Source: Perca fluviatilis (Eukaryota > Chordata > Actinopteri > Perciformes > Percidae). From it: a stretch of DNA of 64,000 nucleotides. Under the pieces are notes generated by a model. That model was not told where the DNA came from and did no database searches. It was given only the letters and a program-made list of their open reading frames with translations. Shown here one piece after another: positions 53,018 through 63,599 of this stretch; the first letter of the stretch is position 1, and each line of letters starts with the position of its first letter. The position numbers were made by a program, and so were the translations under genes. The stretch spans positions 1,411,312 through 1,475,311 of the forward strand of contig NC_053112.1 of assembly GCF_010015445.1 (NCBI RefSeq), in the 5' to 3' direction.

Positions 53018-53800
53018 TGCTGACAGTTGTATCTGATAAACAACAGCTGATGGTTTTCTATACTTGAGCGGAAAGTGTGGCTGTTCAGAGGCATCTTTTT
53101 TCTCTGTGAAACAGGAGCCCAGCAGGCCTGTACTTTCTGTTAGCAACTAAATGGACACAAATCACAGAGATGATGCTTTGACCAAACACAGTGGCATCAA
53201 TACAATGCTTTAGTTGCTCTTTTGTTGTGTTGGGTTGAAATGTTTCCTATAAGAAAGAGGTTCCCTGGGAAAAACTACTCTTTATAAGTGCCATACATAT
53301 GTAAATATGTGATTACTTAAAAAAACAGTATGTGGTGCTTATGACTCTTAAAATGCACCAACACAAGGCATAGACAATCAAGAAATATTAAATAGGGATC
53401 AAATATGAATGACACTTTAAAACAACTTTAATTCCTAAGCTAAAGGGAAGATAATGTTTTTGTGGACAGTTTTATCTGAAACACAACAGTTGATGTTTTT
53501 TTCTATAGTAGAAACATACATATACATGAAACAGTGGCTGTTCAGAGGCATCTTTTCTCTGTGAAACAGGAGCCCAGCAGGCCTGTGATTTCTGTTTACA
53601 ACAAAATGGTCACAAATCACAGAGATGATGCTTTGACCAAACATAGAGACATGAATACAAAGCTTTAGTTGCTCTTTTGTTGTGTCGGGTTGAAAGACTC
53701 TTCATTATTGTGATAAATGTGTGAATTTAAAGCTCGCATTAAACTGGGTGATTAACTAGAAACAGTATGTGGTGCTTATGACTCTTTGAAGAGAGGAAAA
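53018..53800. repeat. Tandem duplication downstream of the TAAR gene
   Basis: Two diverged units about 430 bp apart share gtggctgttcagaggcatct, gaaacaggagcccagcaggc, atcacagagatgatgctttg and acagtatgtggtgcttatga in the same order. It lies 3' of the receptor on minus and may record an old local duplication of receptor flanking sequence. Confidence 0.8.
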
Positions 53801-53957
53801 GTGCATAACAATAGCTGAAGCACAGGCCTTTCAATTGTTGATCATACACAATTTAGACTTAAAAACAGGAAAGTATATCATCACTTTCTGAACACCAGGA
53901 ACATATTCATTCATTTGTCCTTAGACCGAGTCTGAGCTGAGTCCCTCTACCCCCTCT

Positions 53958-55328
53958 CTACAGCATGTTGGTCTCACAGGAGCCAGGCTGCAGTATCTGA
54001 AGAGTAACTATGCGTTTAACCGCTTTTCTAAACCAGGGGTAAAGGAAGGCATATATCACAGGGTTTAGACAAGCATTAAAATAGAACAGATAGATTACAA
54101 AGGATGCAGATAAGCCACTGAGCAAGCTGTCACCTGCAATACTGAAACCGTAACAAGGGCAGAAACATATTAGAAACACAACTACAAGAACACCAAGAGT
54201 CCTGGCTGCTTTCAGCTCTGATTTCTTTGCCTTTGGAGTCACTGAAAGCTGGAGTGTGACAACTGTAATGTGAGAGCGCATGGCACGAGCCTGAGACACA
54301 GCCACGGAAAAAACTCTCAGATACAGAGCTATGATGACAGTAACTGGAACAATAAAGCTCAAAACAAGCTGAACAGTCCCTGAGTTATTGGTAACGACAA
54401 ACACACATGCTCCATAGCAGGATTTATACCTCCCTGGTTGAGTCGGAAGATCCTTTACAAAGAGAAGGCTGTAGGAAACAGAACCGAGCCAGCACAGACA
54501 AACACAGAATTGAACTCTTCTCGCAGTGACTTTAGTGGTGTAATGCAGAGGGTCACAAATAGCCACATAACGGTCAACTGATATGAGCACCATGTCACCT
54601 ATTGAGGCTGAGGGAATGTTGACTGACAGAAGAGTATACGTAGCACACACAAAGTCACCAAGAAACCAGCAGGATGTTATTCGGAGAACTTCTACAGGCA
54701 TCAGCAGGAGGCCCACTAGGTCTGAGACAGCCAGAGAGAGGAGGAGGATGTTGGTGGGTGTGTGGAGCTGCCTGGAGGGAAAGAGAAAAGCACCATTACA
54801 CCAACAAGAGTGACAAAACAACCCAAACAAGTAATACAAGAAAAATCCATATGAGTTTGTATATTTTCCTATTCACCACATCAGTTGTAACCATATGTTT
54901 AAGTGTAGACAGTTAAAATAACTTGGTTGAGGTCACGGTGGACAGAAAGCAATGCTAAGTATTAGTAAGAGAGTGGACATGAACAACAGTCTCTGGCATC
55001 AAAGTCAGACATTTGGAGCAACATTATACAGTACTATCAATCAAATTCAATCAAAAATCAAAATAGTATTAGCTCAAAGACAATTCTTCTAAATATACAG
55101 CAGCTGTTCACATTTTTAAGATACACATCCTGTTGAGAGAAGCTGAGAAGTTAATATCTGCCTGTAGTGGGAGATTGAGATGATGATGAGCAGGTTGAGA
55201 GACACAGTGATCAGAGAGATGGAGTACAGCATCATGGTAACTGTTTGGGGCCAAGGAGACAAGGGCTTCCTGCAGGAGGTGTTTGGGAACTGTGGGAAGC
55301 AGAGCTCGGCTCTGTCCTCAACCTCCAT
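53958..55328 (-). CDS. TAAR-like olfactory G-protein-coupled receptor
   Basis: Two exons on minus, 55328-55162 and 54771-53958, give 326 aa. Exon 1 has the N-terminus with a glycosylation site (NTS, residue 16) and TM1. Exon 2 begins QLHTPTNILLLSLAVSDL in the first intracellular loop and holds TM2-TM7. Seen: Cys3.25, DRY in ISVDRYVAICDPLHY, and NACLNPVIYAFLYPWF, which matches the TAAR fingerprint NSxxNPxxYxxxYxWF except for Ser to Ala. The position of the amine-binding Asp3.32 is Ser and 5.42 is Gln; CWxP in TM6 is CFCP. Such changes are known from teleost-specific TAARs. The only in-phase junction uses a GC donor (CACTACAG|GCAGAT) with acceptor ttccctccag. Expression in olfactory neurons is expected from the family. 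The ligand is unknown. Confidence 0.88.
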
Positions 55329-55542
55329 CTCCAGAGATCTGCAGATGGCTGCAGCTCTGGCAGCTTTCTGAACTAACCTGAGTCATGTAACTGATTTATC
55401 TCTCTCACATTCTCTTCATCCCCTCCTCCCTCTCAGTCCCTGTTTGACTCTGATGCCCCTCCTCCCTCACTCTGCACATCCCACCAGTATCTTCATCGCT
55501 GTCTCTGTAGCTCTTCTTTTCACACTGTCTCTCTATCCAATC
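55329..55542. other. TAAR 5' flank
   Basis: The region upstream of the receptor start on minus is CT-rich on plus. No TATA box or other defined promoter element could be identified with confidence. Confidence 0.3.
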
Positions 55543-56514
55543 TCTCTTTTGTCTCTTTTTTTTTTGAACAATGTGTTTATTGTTTTGATTATATAAGACA
55601 AGTAACAGAAAAGCACTTTACCATTTCGTCAGTTATTTCCCACCCCAACAAGAGAACACATCACGCTCTTCTCCATATAGAAATACTCAAAAGTCTCAGA
55701 AGAGAATCAATCTAAATACAAAACAGATATTGCAAGGTACCCAAAACACAAATATACATTACTATACTTTACACATAAGTTACATTTTCCAGCAAGACAC
55801 TCTCTAAAAAAACAAAGAGAAAACAAACAAGCACTAATACATAGTTACACCTCCTGTAATAAATGACCAATATTATTGTTGTTAATGCAGTAATTAAACA
55901 GCTTCCATATTTCTACATATACATCCAATTTGTTGTTAATAAAATATGTTATTTTTTCCAGGGCCATACACTGTGCCATTCTTTTAGCTTGTAATATAGC
56001 AAAATCCATTAATTTACGTTGCTGAGAGTTTAGTTTGAGATTCTTTGTATGTAAATGCAGCAAAATAATTTTTGCATCTAGAGGAATATTCAAGGATAAA
56101 ATTATCTTTGTAATATTAATCACTTCCACCCAGAAGTCTCTAATAATGTTGCATTCCCAAACACAATGCACAAATGATCCTTGAGCCTCTCTGCATTTAA
56201 AGCATGTATCAGGGATATTTTTATTAAACCTATTTAGTTTGACAGGAGTTATATAAGTCTGCATCAACCAGTTATATTGAAGTAGTTTTAAGCTAACGTT
56301 ACCTAGCTGTTTCTGAGCGTTTTTACAGACTTGTCTCAATTCATCCTCGGATATATCCACACTCAATCCCACCTTCCATAATTCAAGTTTCGATGTTGTT
56401 GATTCAGTAGACCCTGATACAAGCCAGTTGTAAAAAACTGATATTAATCCTTTATTATTGCATTTCTAGGTAATTAATTCCTCCAAAGAAGAAAGTTCTC
56501 TTTTGTCTCTTTTT
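55543..56514 (-). mobile_element. 5'-truncated LINE with 18-bp target duplication
   Basis: TCTCTTTTGTCTCTTTTT occurs at 55543-55560 and 56497-56514. Between them lies a minus-strand insertion ending in an A-tail (poly-T on plus after 55560). Its frame (56372-55845, 175 aa) includes CFKCREAQGSFVHCVWECNI, the C-terminal Cys/His region found in L1/Tx1-type LINE ORF2 proteins. Only this C-terminal part remains. Confidence 0.88.
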
Positions 56515-57131
56515 AGTAAAATGAACTATTTAAATTAGCTGGACACATGTTTAAACGTCATTTGCCCTTGCCAGAGTATTGCCCTGCATACTCTTTCCAT
56601 AGCAATACCAACAATCGGCATGGAGGTCCATGTTTACCCGCTGGCAAAAGTCTGCTGGATGACTCGCATCAACCGGTAAAAAATCTGGGACGTTCCCTCT
56701 CTAGCGTTTAGCTTAGTGCAGCGCCATTGAACCCATACATGATGGTGGCTAAGCTGCATCATTCTTCCCAATTCTGCCCTCTTGTCCCAACATGGTCATT
56801 TCTGGCACCAAAATAGCAAGATGCAAAATCAAACTCCTAGCTTTATAAGTCCACAAACCAATGGGATACGTGACTGATGCTATTATATTTCCATTCTATG
56901 GTTTGTGTCCGAGCCCCCGAGGCCCAGCCAATCAGTGTTCTCTGCAGATCTACTGGCAGCCAGTGTTGGGCAAGTTACTTCTAAATTGTAATAAATTATA
57001 GATTACTAGTTTCTGTCATTTGAGATTAATTAGTGATATTACAATATTACTGTCTCATAATTGTAATACTTTTGCTACTTTTGCATTACTTTTGAGTTAC
57101 TTTCACCAAAATAACAGCAGACGTTTGAATT
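56515..57131. other. Non-coding, with hAT-like tip
   Basis: At 56962 CAGTGTTGGGCAAGTTACTT begins a stretch of att/tac-rich sequence typical of a teleost hAT end, lasting to about 57120, with no opposite end. The rest is unassigned. Confidence 0.45.
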
Positions 57132-57779
57132 TCCATTGCAGGATTTTTACCTCCCTAGTTAAGTTAAGTCTTTTACAAAGAGAATGCTGTAGGAAATGAA
57201 CAGAGCCAACACAGACAAACTCCCAATGATTATGTTAGTGTAAAAGGTGAATTATACTAGCCGCACGCAAGGTGGCGCGCGCCATCGTGACGTCGAAATG
57301 ACGTAATATCCTGCCTGCGCGCCCGATTTATGGCGAGCAGAGGTCGCGCACAGCTCTTTTTTTTTCAGCGGCGCACGACAAAGCGGAAACAGGAGCCTGA
57401 ACAAGTTCGCCGACAACCAGGTACCAAGACTCTCAGAGTGACTGCAAGTCCGTCTTGTAAATTGACTGAGCTCTTTTATGGTGAATGAAAGGCTTGATCC
57501 CACCAAGTAGGTCATCCAATCAAATCTAAGCATTGACGGCAATGCTGCTGCCAGTTCTGCCATTGTTTACCTTTTTCTTCTTCTTCTAGTCTGTAGAAAG
57601 AGCAGCGTCAGTAGCCTTTGCTCATTAGCGCCACCTCTGTTCAGGAGAAGACTGCAACTAGTGTCGCGACCACCAGCGCGGGTATAAATAGTTACGGCTA
57701 TTTCATGACGTCACATATGCGCGCGCCAGCTCGGCTGTGGTTACTGTAAAACATGCTTAATGCAGAGGGTCACAAATAG
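57132..57779 (-). pseudogene. TAAR pseudogene fragment, split by insertion
   Basis: 57132-57228 matches the TAAR exon 2 at about 54412-54508 (gcaggattt.tacctccct, ttttacaaagagaa.gctgta, cacagacaaac) and 57758-57779 continues the match (taatgcagagggtcacaaat). The remnant covers only the TM4/extracellular-loop-2 part and has indels. A Harbinger-like element lies between the two pieces. Confidence 0.75.
57241..57760. mobile_element. Harbinger-like MITE, copy 2
   Basis: Inverted relative of 16142-16627, flanked by TAA (57241-57243 and 57758-57760). It contains an open frame on minus (57563-57252, MAELAAALPSMLRF...) that is also recognisable, but broken, in the first copy. It may be a remnant of an element-encoded exon or chance. 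The TAA target is taken from the TAAR pseudogene sequence itself. Confidence 0.75.
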
Positions 57780-59560
57780 CCTGTTCCTGTCTCCTCTGCA
57801 TCTTCCAACCTTTGCTACCAGACTTCCAGTGCTTCTGTGGGCCCTCTATCAACTCTCTGGGGTCAAGCAGGCTAACCGGCTAGCCCCCTGCTTGATTTCC
57901 TGTCGACTTATAACTATTCTAATTCTCAGCCTGCAAGCATAGCCTAACAGTCAGCAAGCCTCGGGCCTTCCCACCTCCCATCTATCCTCTCCATTGCATT
58001 CTGACTGAATTTGGCTGGCGCAGTCTTGTTGTTAAGCACTAAAAAAATAACACCATTGAATGTTCACCACCCACCCTGCAGGACCAAAAGATGCAGAAGT
58101 AGAACCAGTAGGATATTAAAGGGTCCAACAAGTCTTCCAAACCATATGACTATATATATTTTTTATTCCTACCCTATAATACGACCCATAGGAGCATTTT
58201 ATAAATTAACGCCCTATCGTTGGCAAGAAAATACACCCCACTACTTTTATTTTCCAACAGGACACGGTCCCCGGTCTCCTGGCTGAAAGTCCTGTGTTTA
58301 TTTGACCCATCCACCACCCCAACCTGCTTTCTTACACGGAATTCAGCGCTCTTATACTTTGTGTCCTCATTTAATGCTTTGCTCAATACGTATATTCTGG
58401 TGCACTCCGGCAACACTAAAACCCTCTTCACCTGCTAAATCCTCCACTTTATTCACCAGCTGGTCTCTAACTGATCTAACTAATTTGATGCTGAGCTACA
58501 CCAAACTATTTGGTACAGTGGATTTTAGAGTCCTGCGTCTGGCATCATGAGGCATATTGGTGGTGGAAGAGCGTGGTACCCCCGAAGCACTTTGAGTATC
58601 TATGATAAAGCGCTATATAAATGTATGGAATTATTATTATTATTATTAGAGCTGTGATAATGAACAACAACAGTAAAGTTTTGGGCCTTGAAACCAAAAT
58701 ACCAGTGAGTTAAAAACAGTCTGTAGAGCTGAGAGGAGCTGCACAGTCGGGAGATAATTCTCTGTGGATTTGCGACTGGCAGCAACCCCTCTCACATTAC
58801 ACATGGTAATTTAATCCCTTTTTTTTTAAATCTACAAAATTCCAATTGATTAAATTATTGCATTCTCAGACACAATATCAACTGTAAAAACAGTCCTGTT
58901 CATTAATGATTACATCATATGTTGATGGGTTGATGCTGATGCTTGTTTGTCTTCACACCTCTGCTGGCAGTGACACCTCATTGGTCGAGATGTCACCATC
59001 TGACTAACCCATGCAGGTGTGAACAAACTTCCATCCAGAGGGGTTCAGCACACCGCCTTTAGGAGCCACTAATGGGCTGCAAAACATTGTTCACAGAGAG
59101 ACAAATCAAATCTCACGGGACCTGATGATGCCCACTATACACAACAAAGTAAATGGTCATTTAGCCCATCAAACACTGATCTACTGGGAGATGGGTTTGG
59201 CACTTCAGTTTTAGCTCTGCTAATTAAGACACCATACTGTAGCATTCACATGAACTTTGACTCTTTAAACTTGCTGAAAACTACATTGTTTGAATGCAGT
59301 TTTTCTTTTTAGTACCATATGGTTGTAAGCACGGCCTGAAGTTAACTTTTTTGGCCACCAGCCACACAGGCTTTTTACCAGCCAATGTTTTGCCTCAAAG
59401 GAAGCACCAGCATTGTTCCTGAAATTCTTTAGAATATACATTTAAGTGTCGTCAAGTTATAACGATTAACTGCTGTCGTAAATCAGCCACGAACATCGCC
59501 ACTGTCGCCAACTGTCCCGTTTGGTATTGAAAACGTCTTCTTTTACTTTTCTTTGAATAA
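57780..59560. other. Non-coding stretch
   Basis: No exon was recognised. At 58590-58648 agcgctatataaatgtatgg followed by (ATT)n resembles the 3' end of a retroposon. The part near 58260-58360 has short matches to 25690-25760. Overlapping open frames (58011-58550) show no domain. Confidence 0.4.
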
Positions 59561-59564
59561 TCAA

Positions 59565-60300
59565 GTCAAGTCAAGTTACTTTATTTGTCCCCCAGTGGGG
59601 GCAATTTGTTATGCAGCAGGTAATATAATAAAATCACACACAATCATACACACAATACAGAGATTGCCTACCTTTCAGGCAAATTTAAAAACATAAATAA
59701 TAAGTCAAGTTATCTATGGTTCTTTATAGAATTAAAAAGTAGAATGGCTGCAGGTACAAAGGAGAGTTTATATCTATTTGTTCTGAGTTTTGGAAGTATA
59801 AAGCGTGATCCGGATGGCAACATCTGAAATTCAGCCCGTAAGCGATGAGAACTATCTGACAGGATAGATTCAGCCCGTAAGGGATGAGAACTATCTGACA
59901 GGATAGATTCAGCCCTTTTTAGCATCTGCTTCTGATACAGTTCCTCCAGGCCTTTTTGCCTAGAACCTGTGATACTGCTGCTCACCTTAATTAACCTGGA
60001 GAGGTAATGGACCCATACCAGCAGATTAAGGAGAAGGTGACAACTGACTCAACCAAGGACCCATAGAAAAGGGTCACCAGGGTCTTGTCCACATTAAACG
60101 TGGCCAGCTTTCTAAGGCAATACAGGCGCTGCTGGCCTTTCTTGCAAAGCAAACTAGTATTTGGCTCGAAGCACAACTTGTCATCAATAATGGATCCTAA
60201 ATACTTGTACTCTTTAACAACCTCTATTTCCTGACCATTTATACTAGTTTTTACATTATTGGTGACATTATGCCTAAAGTCAGTCCTCATCTTTTGGTCG
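59565..60300 (-). mobile_element. 3' part of an L2-like LINE
   Basis: On minus, 60290-59991 encodes VVKEYKYLGSIIDDKLCFEP, QRLYCLRKLATFNVDKTLVT and VESVVTFSLICWYG, and 59985-59710 encodes the following tail, typical of the end of an L2-clade reverse transcriptase ORF. The two frames are broken near 59988. The 3' end reads TAAAGTAACTTGACTTGACT, a tail of short repeats. A 39-bp direct duplication (59830-59907) adds an extra RAESILSDSSHPL-like unit. Confidence 0.8.
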
Positions 60301-60990
60301 GTTGATTATTTTAGCCAGCCTCTTCACCCCAGTGATGTGCCGCCACATTATTTAGCTCAATTCTAGGAAATTACAGACTTGGTTGAAATGTGAAAAGAAC
60401 AACAGTAAGTAGCAAAAAACAACTGAGTCACTTAATTCTCATTGGCGTGTGGTTGGGTGTTGATTTCAAGCCCTGGTTGTAAGTTTCAGGGGTATCGCTG
60501 TGGTTGTTCACTTGTATTTTATGTTTGGTGCTTCTCAAATTAGGATAGACTTTGACCCTTATGCGGTCTAAGCACTTCCTATGTTGCTCTGTGATTTGGA
60601 CACATATTGTTCCTACATAAACATTAAGGGAAAAAGCCAAAGCGTCATCTTTTGACCTATAATCCCGCAGTCGGTCGTATCTTCAAATTCAAACTGGACA
60701 GGACTGTCACCCAGAAGGCCGGGATTCGTGTCCCGTTTGAAAATAAATGGCGACCTATTTTCTTTACCTTACGGAACTACGTCCCCTTTTGCTTCACACG
60801 TGTACAGAAGTGAAGTTTTGTAAAAAAAAAACATAAACTAAAATAACTAAACATAACCAAACTGCAACTGTTGAAAACCGCGTCCGTATTTGGTCCAATG
60901 TTAACATTTGAAAACTTTGACCAGCGAGGTCAGCAGGAGCCTGGTGGGTTGATCGTAGCCACAGGCCATCAGTGTCAAACATCAACAACA
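60301..60990. other. Non-coding stretch
   Basis: No gene recognised. The minus frame 60640-60428 has no domain. Confidence 0.4.
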
Positions 60991-61167
60991 TTAACCCTTG
61001 TGTTGACTTCGGGGGTCACAATTTACATTTTTTGTTGTTGTTGTTTTATATCAGAAAATATCGGACGTAGAAATAAGTGCTGAAAATGTGTAGAAGAAAA
61101 ATTTTACAATTTAAAACGTTAGAAAAAGTAAAAAACAAACGGGACGGGAAGACAACACAAGGGTTAA
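60991..61167. mobile_element. piggyBac-type MITE, copy 2
   Basis: CCCTTGTGTTG (60995) and CAACACAAGGG (to 61163) with TTAA on both sides (60991-60994 and 61164-61167). It shares the ctacacattttcagc/gctgaaaatgtgtag core with the copy at 37403 in inverted orientation. Confidence 0.85.
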
Positions 61168-62138
61168 GCAAGACTAATATCTGTAAAATAAACAACAAAG
61201 CATACATTTTGCAGAGCTGACGGAGAAGCAGCTAGAGAGTTTCTGCGCCTTCTAGAACATCTACTATGTGTGTACCATGTGCCTTTGCTGTTGTTTTTGA
61301 CGATAAAAGTCTCCTTGAGCGTCATATCTGAATGCTCTTTATCTAAACGCGCTTGGTCGGGATGATTCGCGTCACTTGTTTGACTTCCTTCCTTCCTTCC
61401 TTCCTTCCTTCCTTCCTTTTTTCCCGCCTTTGTGATTGACCCTGATGTGTTTCACCTGTTCATCAGCCCTCAGGTCACCAGTCTCTCGTTACAACCCTCG
61501 CTGCCTTGTGTATTTCGTCTGTGTGCTCGTCTTTGTCAGTTCGTCATCGTGCCTTGTGTTTAGAAGTTCTGCCCATATAAGTTGGTGAAAGTGACTTAAA
61601 ATAAGAAGCATGAAGCACAGTTTGAGACGTATTTAATCAACATTTAAATTCACAGTTGTGATTATTCACGTAACTTTTTTTTAAATCTGCAAAAAAAAAC
61701 TAAAACAACAAAGATTAAAATGTTAACTGTCCTGACAATACATGTTTCTATTGTTATCGGATAAAAATATACTTTTAAATCTTCCAGTTGTCCTCCGATC
61801 TTAATCGTCTTCAGCTTTTCTCCGTCCGAGACACATTTACATTTTCCATATTTGTTGACTTTTCGTTGGTCTTTAACATGAAAAAGTTGGTAAAAGTTGC
61901 TTACAATGAGAAACATGAAGCACAACTCTTGACATTTTAAACAACATTTTAAATTCAGTTATGATTCTTCATGTTTGAGTCTGCAGAAAACCAAAAAAAA
62001 TGTGCAACTGTTGCATCAACGAGCCTCTCTGAACCGAAGAGACGTTGACTGTTAATTGTCCATTTACGTTCTTGAATGAAACCTCAAGAAGAGTTTGTAG
62101 AAATCTGCATCGTGATTCATCAGTTTCTTGGTTTTGGA

Positions 62139-62140
<2 letters not shown>
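61168..62140. other. Non-coding, (CCTT)n and AT-rich sequence
   Basis: A (TTCC)n tract lies at about 61385-61419. No gene recognised. The minus frame 61925-61662 shows no domain. Two diverged stretches (61605-61660 and 61905-61965, both with tgaagcaca...ttg...taaattca) suggest a small local duplication. Confidence 0.45.

Positions 62141-62234
<94 letters not shown>
62141..62234. repeat. (CA)47 microsatellite
   Basis: An uninterrupted CA tract of 94 bp. The open frames across it are repeat translations. Confidence 0.97.
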
Positions 62235-62236
<2 letters not shown>

Positions 62237-62511
62237 GTGGTGTATGTCAGATATTAAACAGTGATTCTTGAGTTTCTCGGTTTTCTCGGTTTCAGTTTCC
62301 AAAAAGATGAGCCATCAGAGTCTGAGAGCAGGAAACCAAACTGAGTGGTGTGGGACGCGCCCGTGTGTGTGTGTGTTGTGTGTGTGGGTATTTAATGTTT
62401 GTGTTTGTGTGTGTTTGGGGGGGGTTTGGTGGGAGCAGGTACGATACGATCCCCCGTTCACCACCTCGTGTTTGTCCTCGGCCTGCAGACAGCCACATAA
62501 AGTCATTTTAT

Positions 62512-63046
62512 TTAAAGGTCCCATGGCATGAAAATTTCACTTTATGAGTTTTTTTAACATTAATATGAGTTCCCCCAGCCTGCCTATGGTCAGTGGCTAG
62601 AAATGGTGATAGGTGTAAACCGAACCCTGGGCATCCTGCTCTGCCTTTGAGAAAATGAAAGCTCAGATGGACCAATCAGGAATCTTCTCCTTATGAGGTC
62701 ATAGGGAGCAAGGTTACGTCCACCACTAAGGTCTATATAAAAGAGACTTCAGATACAGTATTAGGGGACCACTAAGGTCTATATAAAAGAGACTTCAGAT
62801 ACAGTATTAGGGGACCACTAAGGTCTATATAAAAGAGACTTCAGATACAGTATTAGGGGACCACTAAGGCCTATATTAAAAGAGACTTCAGATACAGTAT
62901 TAGGGGACCACTAAGGTCTATATAAAAGATACTTCAGATACAGTATTAGGGGACCACTAAGGTCTATATAAAAGAGACTTCAGATACAGTATTAGGGGAC
63001 CACTAAGGCCTATATAAAAGCATCCAAAAAGTGTAGGACCTTTTAA
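62512..63046. mobile_element. Compact TTAA element with minisatellite
   Basis: It begins AGGTCCCATGGCATG (62516) after TTAA and ends aggacct near 63041, before TTTTAA. The left 180 bp match 21920-22090. The interior has six to seven 46-47-bp units (gagacttcagatacagta ...). It is the short form of the 5 kb element at 21.9 kb. Confidence 0.8.
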
Positions 63047-63282
63047 ACGGGGACACATGCACAATTAAACATGAACCTTGTATAAGAACAAGGAGAGATG
63101 TGTTGTTAAGGTAGAACTAAACAACTAATACAAAACATCAGAATACACACATTTACAAACACATTCACTCCTAACTTACTATAATACAAGAATGTGCAAA
63201 GTTACATCAATAAAATTATCGTAGGCTCAATCATTATCACATAAATACAGCCCCCCTCCCCCACACACTTACACACACACAG

Positions 63283-63283
<1 letters not shown>

Positions 63284-63362
<79 letters not shown>

Positions 63363-63371
63363 CACACACAC
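63284..63371. repeat. (CA)n microsatellite
   Basis: About 38 uninterrupted CA units to 63360, then a single-base interruption and a short continuation. Confidence 0.95.
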
Positions 63372-63599
63372 AGACACATAGATGAAACAGCCCCGAAATT
63401 ACCATCACCAAACTCCACCAGACTCATGACACACATGTAAATAATCAGGACTTTTATCAGCGGAAAAAACAACGCGCATTCAAAGTGGACAGAAACTAAA
63501 TAAAACTATCAAAAGCGGTCTTGGTTCATCTTTCCACTGTTCCAACAATCACCACTCTGGTTTGGTTGAAATAAACCCTTAATTCATCCATTTACATGT

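Noticed and set aside
57252..57563. Host gene of 103 aa on minus
   Set aside because: It lies wholly within the Harbinger-like MITE, and its counterpart at 16 kb is broken. Treated as element sequence.
57780..58550. Possible exons in overlapping plus frames
   Set aside because: Three overlapping frames of similar length with no domain; short similarity to 25.7 kb points to repeat sequence.
60428..60640. 70-aa minus frame
   Set aside because: No domain, splice signals or neighbours support it.
62045..62302. Open frames over the CA tract
   Set aside because: They translate only to (HT)n or (VC)n, a repeat artefact.
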